Shown: positions 42,344-52,679, numbered from the stretch's first letter. The stretch is DNA of 64,000 nt from JBCCFC01 sp965213595 (GCA_965213595.1 CBDBZO010000002.1:558001-622000); one strand, 5' to 3'. A program made the numbers and translations. Notes: generated by a model not told the origin, from the letters alone.

Positions 42344-42790
42344 TGATCTTCGGCAGAAGTTGACTTTGGCCTGAAAAATCTACAGCGGATCTACGGTACA
42401 ATTGAGTTTATCAAATCGGTTGACGCAAACTCAACCGTCACAAATTCTGCATTGACTTACGAATGCTTTGGCTACTACAACGCTGTAGAACGTATGATTC
42501 TACGTTTTGTAAAGCATCCACAATTGAGTCCACCCGCTGGCGCGTTCTCGCACCCCGATGCGTTCCGCGCGCTAAACAAACTACTTAGTGAGTATGAAAT
42601 TGACTTTGACGAAGCTTTGCCCGGCGTAATTTTAGAGCTGATGGCGTTCCGCCACGTTGCTACAAAAATTTACGGCTTTTTAATCGATGAAGTGAAACTC
42701 TATGTGATTGTCGAAAAGATCGAGCAATCACACATAGAAATTGATAACCTATTCCGAGCGCTGCAAACTGCCGTGCTCGCGGGAGAATAA
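42333..42790 (+). pseudogene. HEPN (HepT-like) toxin, frameshifted and lacking the active-site His
   Basis: ATG 42333 overlaps the MNT gene and codes MSNSDLRQ, but that frame soon stops. The rest (VDFGLKNLQRIYGTIEF onward) lies in another frame joined near 42356-42362 and runs to 42790. A TTG at 42452 would give a 112-residue product. LMAFRHVATKIYGFLID aligns with the RX4-6H signature of HepT-like proteins, with Lys in the His position. The toxin is therefore probably inactive twice over. A one-base sequencing error cannot be excluded for the shift, but it would not restore the His. Confidence 0.7.
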
Positions 42791-42791
42791 A

Positions 42792-44237
<1,446 letters not shown>

Positions 44238-44240
<3 letters not shown>

Positions 44241-44340
44241 GTCACCTTTGCAAGGTGACAAAGGTAATCGACCCGACCGCGTATTGATTGCCTTGAAAGG
44301 CCAAATAACGGTTGTCACGTAGCGGAGCATACGTGACCTA
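44238..44340. repeat. MITE-like element, copy 2 (TAGGTCAC...GTGACCTA)
   Basis: Perfect 8-bp terminal inverted repeats bound 103 bp. Inner palindromes GTCACCTTTGCAAGGTGAC and GTCACGTAGCGGAGCATACGTGAC flank the centre. It is the inverted relative of 35945-36057, supplies the rimO stop codon and fills the gap between convergent genes. Confidence 0.8.
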
Positions 44341-44349
44341 CTGTAGCCC

Positions 44350-45057
44350 TCATCCAAAGAACCCCCGCCGCTTCCGCTGTGGCGGCGGCTGGCGACGCAG
44401 CGCCTGCATCACCTGCACGACCTGCTGCTGCAGGGCGTTGACCGTCCCCTCCAGCGCGCGCACGCGGCTCTCCAGCCGCTCTTTGCGCAGCTCCTCGCGC
44501 CGTTGATACTCGGCCAGCGTCCGCTCCACCTCGACCATCCGCTCCCGCAGTTTGCGATTCTCGTCCTTCAGATTAAAATTATCCTGCACGACAATGCCCA
44601 GCGTATCGCGCAGGTTGCTCTGGTTGTTGAGCATCGACTGCTGACCCGTCGCAATGGCGCGGAAGGCGTCGCCCACCATTTGCGAAACGGCGAACGACTG
44701 ACCTTCCGCATTTTCCAGCGACATCGGCAACTCGGGCGCAGCGTACTCTCGCACCGAAAAGTCCGTGGGCGGCAGATCAATTTCGTCCGCCAACTCGGAT
44801 GGCGTATCCTGTGACGGGCTCGGCGCGAGGTGCTCCAGCACCTCATCAAACGCCTGCCCCCGATCGAGCAGGCGTTGGGCGATGGTGAGCGCGGCCAAAT
44901 CGTTGCCGCTGTAGCGCGGCTCGTCGTCGTCGATGTCGGCGTCCAGCGCGGGGGCGAAGTGGCGATTCCAGGCGCGCAGCGTCCGCGGCTCGATCTGGAG
45001 GTGATCGGCCATCTGCGTAAACGAAAAGGTAAGGTTGGTCGCGCGCCGCTCGCTCAT
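44350..45057 (-). CDS. MerR-like helix-turn-helix protein with coiled coil
   Basis: 235 residues from ATG 45057. The N-terminus (FTQMADHLQIEPRTLRAWNR) is a MerR-type winged-helix start, with PRYSGNDLAALTIAQRLLDRG continuing the domain. After an acidic linker, residues about 160-220 form a long coiled coil (LKDENRKLRERMVEVERTLA). The end is basic (RKRRGFFG). It may be a DNA-binding regulator or chromosome-organising protein; the target is unknown. Confidence 0.7.
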   Translation of the reverse strand: MSERRATNLTFSFTQMADHLQIEPRTLRAWNRHFAPALDADIDDDEPRYSGNDLAALTIAQRLLDRGQAFDEVLEHLAPSPSQDTPSELADEIDLPPTDFSVREYAAPELPMSLENAEGQSFAVSQMVGDAFRAIATGQQSMLNNQSNLRDTLGIVVQDNFNLKDENRKLRERMVEVERTLAEYQRREELRKERLESRVRALEGTVNALQQQVVQVMQALRRQPPPQRKRRGFFG

Positions 45058-45166
45058 GAACAAGTCAATGGTCAGTGAGCAGTGCTCAGTTGGAGGTTAT
45101 TGTTAGTCGTGTAACTAACTGAACGACTGCTCACGGGTGAAACTGAAGACTGACTGCTGGAAATTA

Positions 45167-45502
45167 CTATTCGTCGTCCAGGACGGACCATTCGCCGTCG
45201 ACCGTGAGGCCGTCGTGGTCGTCGCCGCTCACGTTGCTGCGGGCATCGTTGACGGCGAATGAGGGAGCCGCCTGCACAAAGAGCCGCAGCAGCAAAATGA
45301 CTACGGCCACATCGTCAAGCTGCCCCAAGCCGGGAATAATATCCGGCAAAATATCGACGGGGAAGAAGAGATAGAGCGCGGCCAAGCCGGGCAGCGCCAG
45401 CTTGAGCAGCAGCGGCACGCGCGAATCGGCCAACAATTTCACGGCGGTCACCATGTCGCGGACGATGGCAATGGGGTTCCAGGCGGCTCGTGCGGGATTC
45501 AT
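45167..45502 (-). CDS. DUF1232 (YkvA-like) small membrane protein
   Basis: 111 residues with AAAGGAG upstream. The DUF1232 core is FFPVDILPDIIPGLGQLDDV, within two hydrophobic segments. An acidic tail follows. Function is unknown; members are inner-membrane proteins found in many phyla. Confidence 0.8.
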   Translation of the reverse strand: MNPARAAWNPIAIVRDMVTAVKLLADSRVPLLLKLALPGLAALYLFFPVDILPDIIPGLGQLDDVAVVILLLRLFVQAAPSFAVNDARSNVSGDDHDGLTVDGEWSVLDDE

Positions 45503-45635
45503 AGATTAGCTCCTTTATCAATCAGCAACGCTTTATCAGCCAGTATAGCGAATTTTGGATTTGCTGACAATACGCTGGCTTCCGGTTTCCGTTCGCCCCG
45601 TTTCCAACCGTTCGCCAGGATTAGGTTCAATTTTC

Positions 45636-45735
45636 GGACACGATGAGATGGATAAATACGGATTCAAAGCAATAATTCCACCTTTTCAGCGATTACCAAA
45701 AAATCCGTGTGCGCAGCCCGTGTTTATCCGCGTCC
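45636..45735. repeat. Inverted repeat, second full copy of the GGACACG family
   Basis: Begins GGACACGATG and ends TTTATCCGCGTCC, with CAAAAAATCCGTGTGCGCAGC-like centre shared with 36074-36170. It precedes the XPB-N-like gene by 16 bp. Confidence 0.85.
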
Positions 45736-45751
45736 CACGCTTTCTCTAAAC

Positions 45752-47281
45752 ATGCCTACCACCACCCAGATGCTCACCAGCTACCCCGACGTTATGCTCC
45801 AGGTGATCGGCGAGCTGCGCGGCGCCTTTCTCGACGGCGCGGAGTCGCGCGAGCAGGCCACCGAACTGCTCGCGGCCCAAATCACCGATCCGACTTCGGT
45901 GCAGATGGCTTACCAGGAAACGACCGACATGAGCGACCAGGCGCGCGCCGCCGTCGAGACTCTGCTCAAGGAGGGGGGCGAGCTGGTGGAGGCGCAGTTT
46001 AGCCGCGAATTTGGCTCCGTGCGCCAGATGGGCCCGGCCAAGCTGGAGAGGGAGACGCCCTGGTTCTTTCCCGAAAATATCGCCGAAACGCTCTACTACT
46101 ACGGATTGCTCGGTCGCGGCTTCAAGGGCACGGGCCAGAACGCGCGCGCCATCGTCTACCTGCCCAGCGACATCGTGCCCTGGCTGCCGCAGCCACAGGG
46201 CGAAGCCGCCGAGGGCGCGCTCCCCGTGACACCCGTGCCGCCGCCGCTCGCCGCGCGCACGCTATTGGCGGACGACAGCCTGCTCGAAGACGCGGGCACG
46301 CTGCTCGGCTTTATTCGCAGCGAAGGCATGGGCCTCGCGGAGGACGGCCCCGATCCGGATGATGTCGACCAGCTGGTAAAGCGCTTCCAGCTGCCCTTTG
46401 CCAAAGATGAGCCGCTGCTCAACGCGCGGCTGGCGCTACTGCTGCACCTCGCCAACCGGCTCGGCTGGCTCACGCTGGACAAGGAGCGACGCATCGCGCT
46501 GACGGGCAACGCCGTGCGCGCCTTTCTGGAGCAGACGCGCGCCGAGCAGCGGCAGACGCTCTTCACCGCCTGGCGCGACTCGCCGGAGTGGAACGACCTC
46601 TGCCGCGTGACAGCGCTGGAGTGTACGGAGACCGGGAGCTGGCACAACGATCCGCAGGGGACGCGCGAGGCCGTTCTGCGGCTGATCGCCACGCTGCAGC
46701 CGGGCATGTGGTACAGCCAGGACGACGTGATCCGCGCGATTCGCGAAACGGCGGCCGATTTTCAGCGGCCCACCGGCAACTACGACACCTGGTACATCCG
46801 CAGCCGCGAGACGGGTGATTTCCTCAAGGGCTTTGAGCAGTGGGAGGCCGTCGAAGGGGCGCTGCTGCGCTTTTTGTTTAGCGGACCGCTCCACTGGCTC
46901 CATGCGCTTGACCTCGCGGAGCCCTCCGCGGGCGATGACTTTCAGATTGCGCTGAGCGATTGGGGCGCGCGCTGGCTCGGCCTGGAGGTGGCCCAGCCCG
47001 AAGAAAGTCCGCGCCGTGCGCTCACCATCGACGACTCGTTCCGCATCACGATGCCCCACGGCACGTCGCTGGCCGTGCGCTTTCGCATCGAGCGCTTTGC
47101 CAGTTGGGAAGCGAGCTACCCGCAGTACGTCTACCAGATCAACCAGCGCAGCCTCCAGCGCGCCCAGGCGGGCGGCATCAGCCGTCCACAAATCCTCAAG
47201 TTTTTGGAGCGCCACTGCCGCAGCGTGCCGGAGAAAGTCAGCGCGGCGCTGGCGCGCGAGCCGACGCCGGAGCCAGCCTAG
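45752..47281 (+). CDS. Helicase-associated (XPB N-terminal-like) protein
   Basis: 509 residues from ATG 45752. The second half resembles the XPB/Ssl2 N-terminal domain (Helicase_C_3): a winged-helix region (LALLLHLANRLGWLTLDKER, ALTGNAVRAFLEQ) and the final LAVRFRIERFASWEAS, YQINQRSLQRAQAGGISRPQ, ILKFLERHC. No ATPase motif is present, so it is not a helicase by itself. Relatives occur in Chloroflexota and Actinomycetota; they may bind DNA or sense an unknown signal. The first 200 residues are not recognised. Confidence 0.6.
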   Translation: MPTTTQMLTSYPDVMLQVIGELRGAFLDGAESREQATELLAAQITDPTSVQMAYQETTDMSDQARAAVETLLKEGGELVEAQFSREFGSVRQMGPAKLERETPWFFPENIAETLYYYGLLGRGFKGTGQNARAIVYLPSDIVPWLPQPQGEAAEGALPVTPVPPPLAARTLLADDSLLEDAGTLLGFIRSEGMGLAEDGPDPDDVDQLVKRFQLPFAKDEPLLNARLALLLHLANRLGWLTLDKERRIALTGNAVRAFLEQTRAEQRQTLFTAWRDSPEWNDLCRVTALECTETGSWHNDPQGTREAVLRLIATLQPGMWYSQDDVIRAIRETAADFQRPTGNYDTWYIRSRETGDFLKGFEQWEAVEGALLRFLFSGPLHWLHALDLAEPSAGDDFQIALSDWGARWLGLEVAQPEESPRRALTIDDSFRITMPHGTSLAVRFRIERFASWEASYPQYVYQINQRSLQRAQAGGISRPQILKFLERHCRSVPEKVSAALAREPTPEPA

Positions 47282-47292
47282 CGGACATAACC

Positions 47293-48786
47293 ATGAACAT
47301 CCTCGTCGCCGAGTGCAAGCAGGAAATTTCCTCGTTCAACCCCGTTCCCAGCACCTATGCCGATTTTGAGATCGGTCGCGGCGACGCGCTCCTACACTAC
47401 CACCGCGGCCTCAACACCGAAGTGGCGGGGGCGCTCTCCGTGTTGGACGCCGCCACCGACGTCAACGTCGTGCCCACCTACAGCGCCCGCGCCATCACCT
47501 CCGGCGGCACGCTGGCCGCGGCGGATTTTGCGCGCATCCGGCGTGAGTTCCTAGAGGCAATCCCGCGCGCGTCGACGGTCGACGGCGTCTACGTTTCGCT
47601 GCACGGCGCCATGGCCGCCGTCAACGAGCCCGACCCCGAAGGGCTGCTGCTGGCGGAGATGCGCAAAGTGTTGGGCGAGCAAATCCCCATCGTCGTTTCC
47701 ATGGATTTGCACGGCATTCTCACGGAGCGCATCCTGGCCCACAGCGACGCCGTCGTCGTCTACCACACCTATCCCCACGTGGACTTTGCCCCCACCGGCG
47801 CCCGCGCGGCGCGGCTGCTGCTGCGTATTCTAACGGGCGAAGTCGAGCCGGTGACGGCGGTCGTGCCGATTCCGGCGCTGGTGCGCGGCGACGAGCTAAT
47901 TACCAAAACGGGGCTGATTGGCGGCATGATCCGCCGCGCCCAAGCCATCGAGGCAAGCGAGGGTGGTTTGTCGGCGGGCATGTTTATCGGCAACCCCTTC
48001 ACCGACGTGCCCGACCTGCGCTCGAACAGCCTCGTGGTGACGGATGGCGATGCGGCGCTTGCGGAGCGCGAGGCCGTCGAGATGGCCGAAAATTTTTGGG
48101 CAGTGCGCGAGCGCTTGCAGCAGCCGCTGATTTCGCTCGACGAGGCGGCTGCCCTCACCAAGCAAAACGCCAGCGGAACCGTGATCCTTACCGACGCCGC
48201 CGACGCCACCAGCTCCGGCGCTTCCGGCGACAGCAACGCCATTTTGCGCGCGCTGATCGAAGCGAAGTACGCGGGCCGGGCGCTCGCGCCCATTGTGGAT
48301 GCCGCCGCCGTGCAGGCCGCCATGCAGGCGGGTATCGGCGCGACCCTCGATATCACACTCGGCGGCACGCTCGACCCGGCGCGCTTCCCGCCGCTGCCGG
48401 TCGAGGCGACCGTGCGCATGCTCTCCGACGGCGACTTTGTCAGCGAGAGCAACGGCGCGATTTGGCACGCTGGCTCCACGGCGGTGCTGGCTGTTGCTCA
48501 ACACATCGTGGTCGCCACCAGTCGACCGGTCAGCCTTTACGACCGCTCGCTCTTCTGGGCGCACGGCCAGGAGCCGCGCCGCTTCGACGCCGTGGTCGTC
48601 AAGTCTCCCCACTGCCAGCCGCAGATGTTTAGCGATTGGGCCGCGCGCGTCCTCCATGTCGATGCGCCGGGCGCAACCAGCGCCAACCTGCCCCGCCTCG
48701 GCCACACCAGATGCCAGCGTCCGATCTTTCCGCTGGATGCGGACGTGCCGTTTGAGCCGCGGGCGAAAATTTTCCGGCGCAAATAG
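47293..48786 (+). CDS. M81-family metallopeptidase, MlrC-like
   Basis: 497 residues. NILVAECKQEISSFNPVPST opens the family. Metal-site candidates include VSMDLHGILTERI, VVYHTYPHVDF and SNSLVVTDGD-like GNPFTDVPDLRSNS. This is the MlrC (microcystinase C)/M81 family, zinc enzymes that cleave linear peptides or related amides. It starts 11 bp after the XPB-N-like gene. A cyanotoxin substrate is not implied; most homologues have unknown substrates. Confidence 0.88.
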   Translation: MNILVAECKQEISSFNPVPSTYADFEIGRGDALLHYHRGLNTEVAGALSVLDAATDVNVVPTYSARAITSGGTLAAADFARIRREFLEAIPRASTVDGVYVSLHGAMAAVNEPDPEGLLLAEMRKVLGEQIPIVVSMDLHGILTERILAHSDAVVVYHTYPHVDFAPTGARAARLLLRILTGEVEPVTAVVPIPALVRGDELITKTGLIGGMIRRAQAIEASEGGLSAGMFIGNPFTDVPDLRSNSLVVTDGDAALAEREAVEMAENFWAVRERLQQPLISLDEAAALTKQNASGTVILTDAADATSSGASGDSNAILRALIEAKYAGRALAPIVDAAAVQAAMQAGIGATLDITLGGTLDPARFPPLPVEATVRMLSDGDFVSESNGAIWHAGSTAVLAVAQHIVVATSRPVSLYDRSLFWAHGQEPRRFDAVVVKSPHCQPQMFSDWAARVLHVDAPGATSANLPRLGHTRCQRPIFPLDADVPFEPRAKIFRRK

Positions 48787-48797
48787 AGCAAGCTGGA

Positions 48798-48819
48798 AAG
48801 CTTGTTGCGTCACAAGCTT
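48798..48819. terminator. Hairpin after the M81 gene
   Basis: AAGCTTGT and its complement enclose TGCGTC. A second, overlapping stem (CAAGCT/AGCTTG) lies just upstream. There is no T-run, and the hairpin ends two bases before the methyltransferase ATG, so it might also modulate its translation. Confidence 0.5.
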
Positions 48820-48821
48820 CA

Positions 48822-49643
48822 ATGAGAAAATCACTGATGAATCCAACATACGTACACGGTTATGACGTGCGAGAAAACATTCGCCTGCAAGATCAAGCGT
48901 CGACGCTCGTTGAATTGCTGCACGCGGATACCGTTTACCCGCCTGGCAGTCAAATTCTGGAGGCCGGCTGCGGCGTTGGTGCACAAACTGTCGCCCTGGC
49001 ACGCAACAGTCCGGATGCACACATTACCTCAATTGACATTTCCGAGCGGTCGGTCGCCGAAGCCAAGCAGCGAGTCGGGGCGGCGGGGTTCACCAACGTC
49101 AGTTTCCAGCAGGGCGACATCTTCCATCTAACCTTTGAGCCAGCATCGTTCGACCACATCTTCGTCTGCTTTGTGTTGGAGCATCTGCCCCAGCCGGTTC
49201 AAGCGCTCCGTGCGCTAAAACATCTGCTCAAGGTCGGCGGCACGATCACCGTCATCGAAGGCGACCACGGCTCGACCTACTTCCACCCGGACAGCGAGGC
49301 CGCGCATCGAGCAATTCAGTGTCAGGTTGTGCTGCAAAAGCGTGCGGGCGGCAACGCCAACATTGGGCGCGAAGTTTACCCCCTCTTGGACGCGGCTGGA
49401 TTTGAGGCCGTCAACGTTTCGCCACGCATGGTTTACGTCGACGGCAGCAAGCCTCACCTGATTGAGGGTTTCACAAAGAACACCTTTACCGCCATGATCG
49501 AGGGCGTGCGCCAACCCGCGCTCGAAGCGGGTCTGCTCGACCCGAAAATGTTCGACGCAGGCATTCGTGACTTGTACAGGACGGCAGAATCGGATGGTGT
49601 TTTTTGCTACACGTTTTTTAAAGCCGTTGCGATGAAGAAGTAA
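48822..49643 (+). CDS. Class I SAM-dependent methyltransferase
   Basis: 273 residues (or 268 from ATG 48837). Motif I is ILEAGCGVGAQTVALA, with an acidic ribose ligand in ITSIDIS; motif IV is FDHIFVCFVLEHLPQPVQAL. The C-terminal part (NIGREVYPLLDAAGFEAVNV) fits small-molecule methyltransferases of the UbiE/ArsM type. The substrate is unknown. Downstream is gene debris, so operon context has been lost. Confidence 0.85.
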   Translation: MRKSLMNPTYVHGYDVRENIRLQDQASTLVELLHADTVYPPGSQILEAGCGVGAQTVALARNSPDAHITSIDISERSVAEAKQRVGAAGFTNVSFQQGDIFHLTFEPASFDHIFVCFVLEHLPQPVQALRALKHLLKVGGTITVIEGDHGSTYFHPDSEAAHRAIQCQVVLQKRAGGNANIGREVYPLLDAAGFEAVNVSPRMVYVDGSKPHLIEGFTKNTFTAMIEGVRQPALEAGLLDPKMFDAGIRDLYRTAESDGVFCYTFFKAVAMKK

Positions 49644-49646
49644 CCG

Positions 49647-49973
49647 TTGCTGAAGGAGTTGCTCAACAAACAACGATACCGAAAATTTACAACAGCAAGT
49701 GACGCTGCTTCAGCGAAAGTCGAAGCGCTCACCGCAGAGTTGGAGTGGATGCGTAACCGGCTGGAGAGTCAGCGTGAAATCACCGTCGAGCGCATTACGT
49801 GGTCGAGCCCGGCTGGACGTTGCGGCTCGTGCTTTGCAGTGTGCGGCGCTCGCCCGGCAGCGTGATGAACGGCAAGCAATTTGACTGGCGATTACACAGA
49901 CGGTACGCCCGCACTGGAATTTTACGACGAAGCTGAAAATCTTATTCAACGACTGCCAGAGGCAAGCCAATGA
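49647..49973 (+). pseudogene. Fragmented unknown gene upstream of the enolase-superfamily gene
   Basis: Coding-like pieces lie in different frames: a coiled-coil-like start (SAKVEALTAELEWMRNRLES) and a C-terminal piece (YTDGTPALEFYDEAENLIQR). The stop of the last piece overlaps the next ATG as ATGA, as expected of a former operon member. No single frame connects them. I cannot name the ancestor. Confidence 0.5.
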
Positions 49974-51094
49974 AAATCCGTAATATCACCGCCATCGGCC
50001 TGCGCGGCGACACGCCCGAGGGCGGCTGGAGCACCGAAATCCAGGCCGACGACTGCGTCCACACGCTGATCCGCGTGGAGACGGACGAGGACATTACCGG
50101 CTGGGGCAGCGTCTTTACCAGCGATGCGCTGGTGCAGGCGTCGCTGCAGCTGCTGGAGCCGCTCTATCGCGGCGAGAACGCGCTTGAGCCGGAGCGCGTT
50201 AGCGAAAAATTGCACCAGCATACCTTCTGGCAAGGACGCGGCGGCAGCGTCACCCACACGATCAGCGGCATCGACATGGCGCTGTGGGACATTCTGGGCC
50301 AGGCCACTGTCCAGCCGGTCGGTCGGCTGCTGGGCGGGCGCTACCGCGAACGCGTGCAGCCCTACGCCTCGCTGCTCATGGATCGGCCGGAGCCGTTGCG
50401 CGACCACCTGCTCGCCATCAAAGAACAGGGCTTCCGCGCCTTCAAAATGGGCTGGGGCCCCTTTGGCCGCGAGAGTTACGCGCTGGATGAAGAGATTGTG
50501 CGCGCCGCCCGCGAGGCCGTGGGCGACGAGGCCAAGCTGATGGTCGACGCGGGGGGCAGCGATGCCTTTTGGACGAACGGCTACAAGTGGGCGCTGCGCA
50601 CGGCGCAGATGCTGGCGGCGTATGACATTTACTGGTTCGAGGAGCCGCTGTCGCCCGATGCGCTGGACGATTTTGTGGAGCTGCGCCGACGCGCGCCGCT
50701 GCCGATTGCGGGCGGCGAAGTCCTTACCCGGCGACAGGCCTTCCAGCCCTGGCTGCAGGCTGGCGCGTTTGACATCGTGCAGCCGGACGTGACCAAAGTG
50801 GGCGGCATCAGCGAGGAGCGGCGGATTGGCTGGCTGGCGCAGGAGAACGGCGTGCGCTTTATCCCCCACGGCTGGAACACCGCCCTCGGCCTCGCCGCCG
50901 ACCTCCAGCTCGCCTCCGCCTTCCCCGGCACGGATTTGGTCGAATACATCACCGGCTCGCCCTACATCGACGAGCTGGTTGAGGGCGGCTGGTCGCTGGA
51001 CGAGGAGGGGATGCTGGCGATTCCGGACGCGCCGGGGCTGGGCGTGTCGCTGGACATGGATGCGGTGGGGCGCTACGGCGGCTTAGCAGATTAA
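49970..51094 (+). CDS. Enolase-superfamily (mandelate racemase/muconate lactonizing type) enzyme
   Basis: 374 residues. The capping domain opens MKIRNITAIGLRGD. Barrel ligands are visible: FRAFKMGWG (Lys), MVDAGGSD (metal Asp), YWFEEPLSPD (Glu) and IAGGEVLTRRQ (Glu), with PHGWNT near the end. The order fits the MR/galactonate dehydratase subgroups; the exact sugar acid or other substrate cannot be told. It abuts gene debris upstream. Confidence 0.88.
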   Translation: MKIRNITAIGLRGDTPEGGWSTEIQADDCVHTLIRVETDEDITGWGSVFTSDALVQASLQLLEPLYRGENALEPERVSEKLHQHTFWQGRGGSVTHTISGIDMALWDILGQATVQPVGRLLGGRYRERVQPYASLLMDRPEPLRDHLLAIKEQGFRAFKMGWGPFGRESYALDEEIVRAAREAVGDEAKLMVDAGGSDAFWTNGYKWALRTAQMLAAYDIYWFEEPLSPDALDDFVELRRRAPLPIAGGEVLTRRQAFQPWLQAGAFDIVQPDVTKVGGISEERRIGWLAQENGVRFIPHGWNTALGLAADLQLASAFPGTDLVEYITGSPYIDELVEGGWSLDEEGMLAIPDAPGLGVSLDMDAVGRYGGLAD

Positions 51095-51132
51095 ATGATT
51101 AGCAGATTAAATGAATAGACGGGTAACGAGGA

Positions 51133-51154
51133 GTGCGCACGAGGGCGTGCGCAC
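51133..51154. repeat. Hairpin repeat with 9-bp arms, GTGCGCACG
   Basis: GTGCGCACG and CGTGCGCAC enclose AGGG. It resembles the GGGCACGCC palindromes in architecture. Confidence 0.9.
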
Positions 51155-51198
51155 GGGCCAACGAGATTACCTAGGTTCCGTTGACAATTGAGAATTGG

Positions 51199-51286
51199 CC
51201 CTCACCCCCGGCCCCTCTCCCATCCTGGGAGAGGGGAGGACGAGGCTCCCTTCCCCCACGCGTGGGGGAAGGGCTGGGGATGGGGG
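51199..51286. repeat. GC-rich inverted repeat, copy B
   Basis: CCCTCTCCCATCCTGGGAGAGGG and CTTCCCCCACGCGTGGGGGAAG are two nested palindromes in a row. It is the inverse of 5273-5366 and is preceded by TAGGTTCCGTTGA (near 51174), as is copy A. Such CCCTCACCCC blocks are widespread in bacteria. Confidence 0.85.
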
Positions 51287-51479
51287 CGCGCTCGTCCTCC
51301 CCGCCAAGCTCGTTTGGCAAAATGTCAATGGAATCTGGTTAATTCGTAAATCTGCTGTAAGGAAAGGGGGCTTCACCCATCCCGTTACCCACGAACCAAG
51401 AGCGAGGGGGAGAGGTCGAACGCCCCGCCAACGCAGTTTCGCCTCCAAAAACTGAAACGCACCCGCAATTCACCAAAAC

Positions 51480-51508
51480 TTGACAGCCTCCCCTCCGTTC
51501 AGTAAGAT
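51480..51508 (+). promoter_or_regulatory. Promoter of tRNA-Val
   Basis: TTGACA (51480-51485) and TAAGAT (51503-51508) are 17 bases apart; the tRNA starts 16 bases later. The same boxes and spacing, with similar flanks, recur at 52774-52802. Confidence 0.85.
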
Positions 51509-51523
51509 GCCAGCATTGTGTAG

Positions 51524-51597
51524 GGGCGAATAGCTCAGTTGGTTAGAGCACCTCGTTTACACCGAGGGGGTCGGGAGTTCGAGTCTCTCTTCGCCCA
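51524..51597 (+). tRNA. tRNA-Val, anticodon TAC
   Basis: 74 nt. The acceptor stem GGGCGAA pairs with TTCGCCC. The D-loop contains AGCTCAGTTGGTTAGAGC, the anticodon stem-loop is CCTCG-TTTACAC-CGAGG, and the T-arm contains GTTCGAGTC. The 3' CCA is not encoded. It reads GUA and wobble Val codons. Confidence 0.97.
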
Positions 51598-51703
51598 CAA
51601 TACGGAAGGCTCACCTACGCCAAACGTGCGCAAGGTGTATTTTCCAGAGAATGAAATTGCCTTTCGCGCCCGTTTGGAAGATAAGCGAAGTAGAAGGGTT
51701 TTG

Positions 51704-51727
51704 AAAGCTGGCCGCGCGGCCAGCTTT
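51704..51727 (+). terminator. Terminator after tRNA-Val
   Basis: A 24-bp perfect palindrome (AAAGCTGGCCGC and its complement) ends in TTTTTG, a good Rho-independent stop for the tRNA transcript. Confidence 0.75.
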
Positions 51728-51881
51728 TTGCTTGGCACGCCCTTCCCACAGCGAGTGCAGCGCACGGCTGAAGAGTTGAGTGCACTTCCCCTCACGTGTC
51801 GACCGTGCAGTGCACTCGTGATCCAACCAGCAGTGCAGTCGAGCCTCGTTGATGATTTACCTCTCCGTTGATTAAAACTCC

Positions 51882-52679
51882 ATGCCAACTTCCCTCGCCC
51901 CACCGCCGCTCAAGCCGCCGCTCAAATGGGCCGGCGGCAAACGCTGGCTCGTGCCACACCTTGCGCCGCTGTGGAAGACAAATGCAAAGCGGCGACTTGT
52001 TGAACCCTTTTGCGGTGGCCTCGCCGTCGCCTTGGGTCTGCAGCCAAAGTGCGCGCTGCTCAACGACGCGAATCCACACCTCGTTAATTTCTATCGCTGG
52101 CTGCAGCGTGGCCTGGTGATTGAGTCTCCAATGGAGCACGACGAGGCGTTTTACTACCGACAGCGCGCCCGCTTTAACGCGCTCATCGACGCGGACGAGG
52201 CCAGGAACCAAGCAGCCGCCGAAATGTTCTACTACCTCAACCGCACCGGCTACAACGGGCTGTGTCGCTTCAACCGCAGCGGCCACTTCAACGTCCCCTT
52301 TGGCCGCTACAAATCGATCGCCTACCAGCGCGACTTCACGCCCTACCGCGATGCGCTCGCGGGCTGGGCCTTTAGCGCGGGCACGTTTCAGAACGTTCCG
52401 CTCCAGCCCGACGATTTTGTCTACGCCGACCCGCCCTACGATGTCGAATTTACGCAGTATTCGCGACACGCCTTTGGCTGGGCCGAGCAGGTTGCGCTAG
52501 TGGAGTGGCTGGAAGCGCATCCCGGCCCGATTGTGTTGTCCAATCAGGCCACCGAGCGCATTATTGATTTGTACGAGCGGCACGAGTTTACGCTGGCGTT
52601 TGTGGACGCCCCCCGCCGCATCAGCCGCACGGGGGATCGCACGCCCGTGCGCGAAGTCATCGCCCGGCGCAATCTCTAG
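51882..52679 (+). CDS. Orphan adenine-specific DNA methyltransferase, Dam/DpnM-like
   Basis: 265 residues. LKWAGGKRWLVPHL (SAM motif I start), LVEPFCGGLAVALG, LNDANPHLVNFYRW and VYADPPYDVEFTQYS (catalytic DPPY) are in the order of class alpha N6-adenine methyltransferases. The NRTGYNGLCRFNRSG stretch is typical of Dam-related enzymes; the recognition site may be GATC but cannot be assured. No restriction endonuclease gene is adjacent, so it is an orphan. It lies beside a tRNA gene, a common site of insertion, though no integrase is seen. Confidence 0.87.
   Translation: MPTSLAPPPLKPPLKWAGGKRWLVPHLAPLWKTNAKRRLVEPFCGGLAVALGLQPKCALLNDANPHLVNFYRWLQRGLVIESPMEHDEAFYYRQRARFNALIDADEARNQAAAEMFYYLNRTGYNGLCRFNRSGHFNVPFGRYKSIAYQRDFTPYRDALAGWAFSAGTFQNVPLQPDDFVYADPPYDVEFTQYSRHAFGWAEQVALVEWLEAHPGPIVLSNQATERIIDLYERHEFTLAFVDAPRRISRTGDRTPVREVIARRNL

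Larger units (their letters stand above)
51095..51523. other. Gene-free interval with repeats and tRNA promoter
   Basis: Contents in order: two AGCAGATTAAATGA words, the ACGGGTAACG motif (51119-51128), a hairpin with 9-bp arms (51133-51154), a GC-rich repeat (51199-51286) and the tRNA promoter. No coding frame is credible. Confidence 0.7.

Noticed and set aside
42333..42380. In-frame TGA in the HEPN start as selenocysteine
   Set aside because: The TGA is in a different frame from the rest of the gene, so recoding would not join the two parts.
51524..51597. tRNA-Val as boundary of an integrated element
   Set aside because: No integrase gene and no visible duplication of the tRNA 3' end in the downstream sequence.
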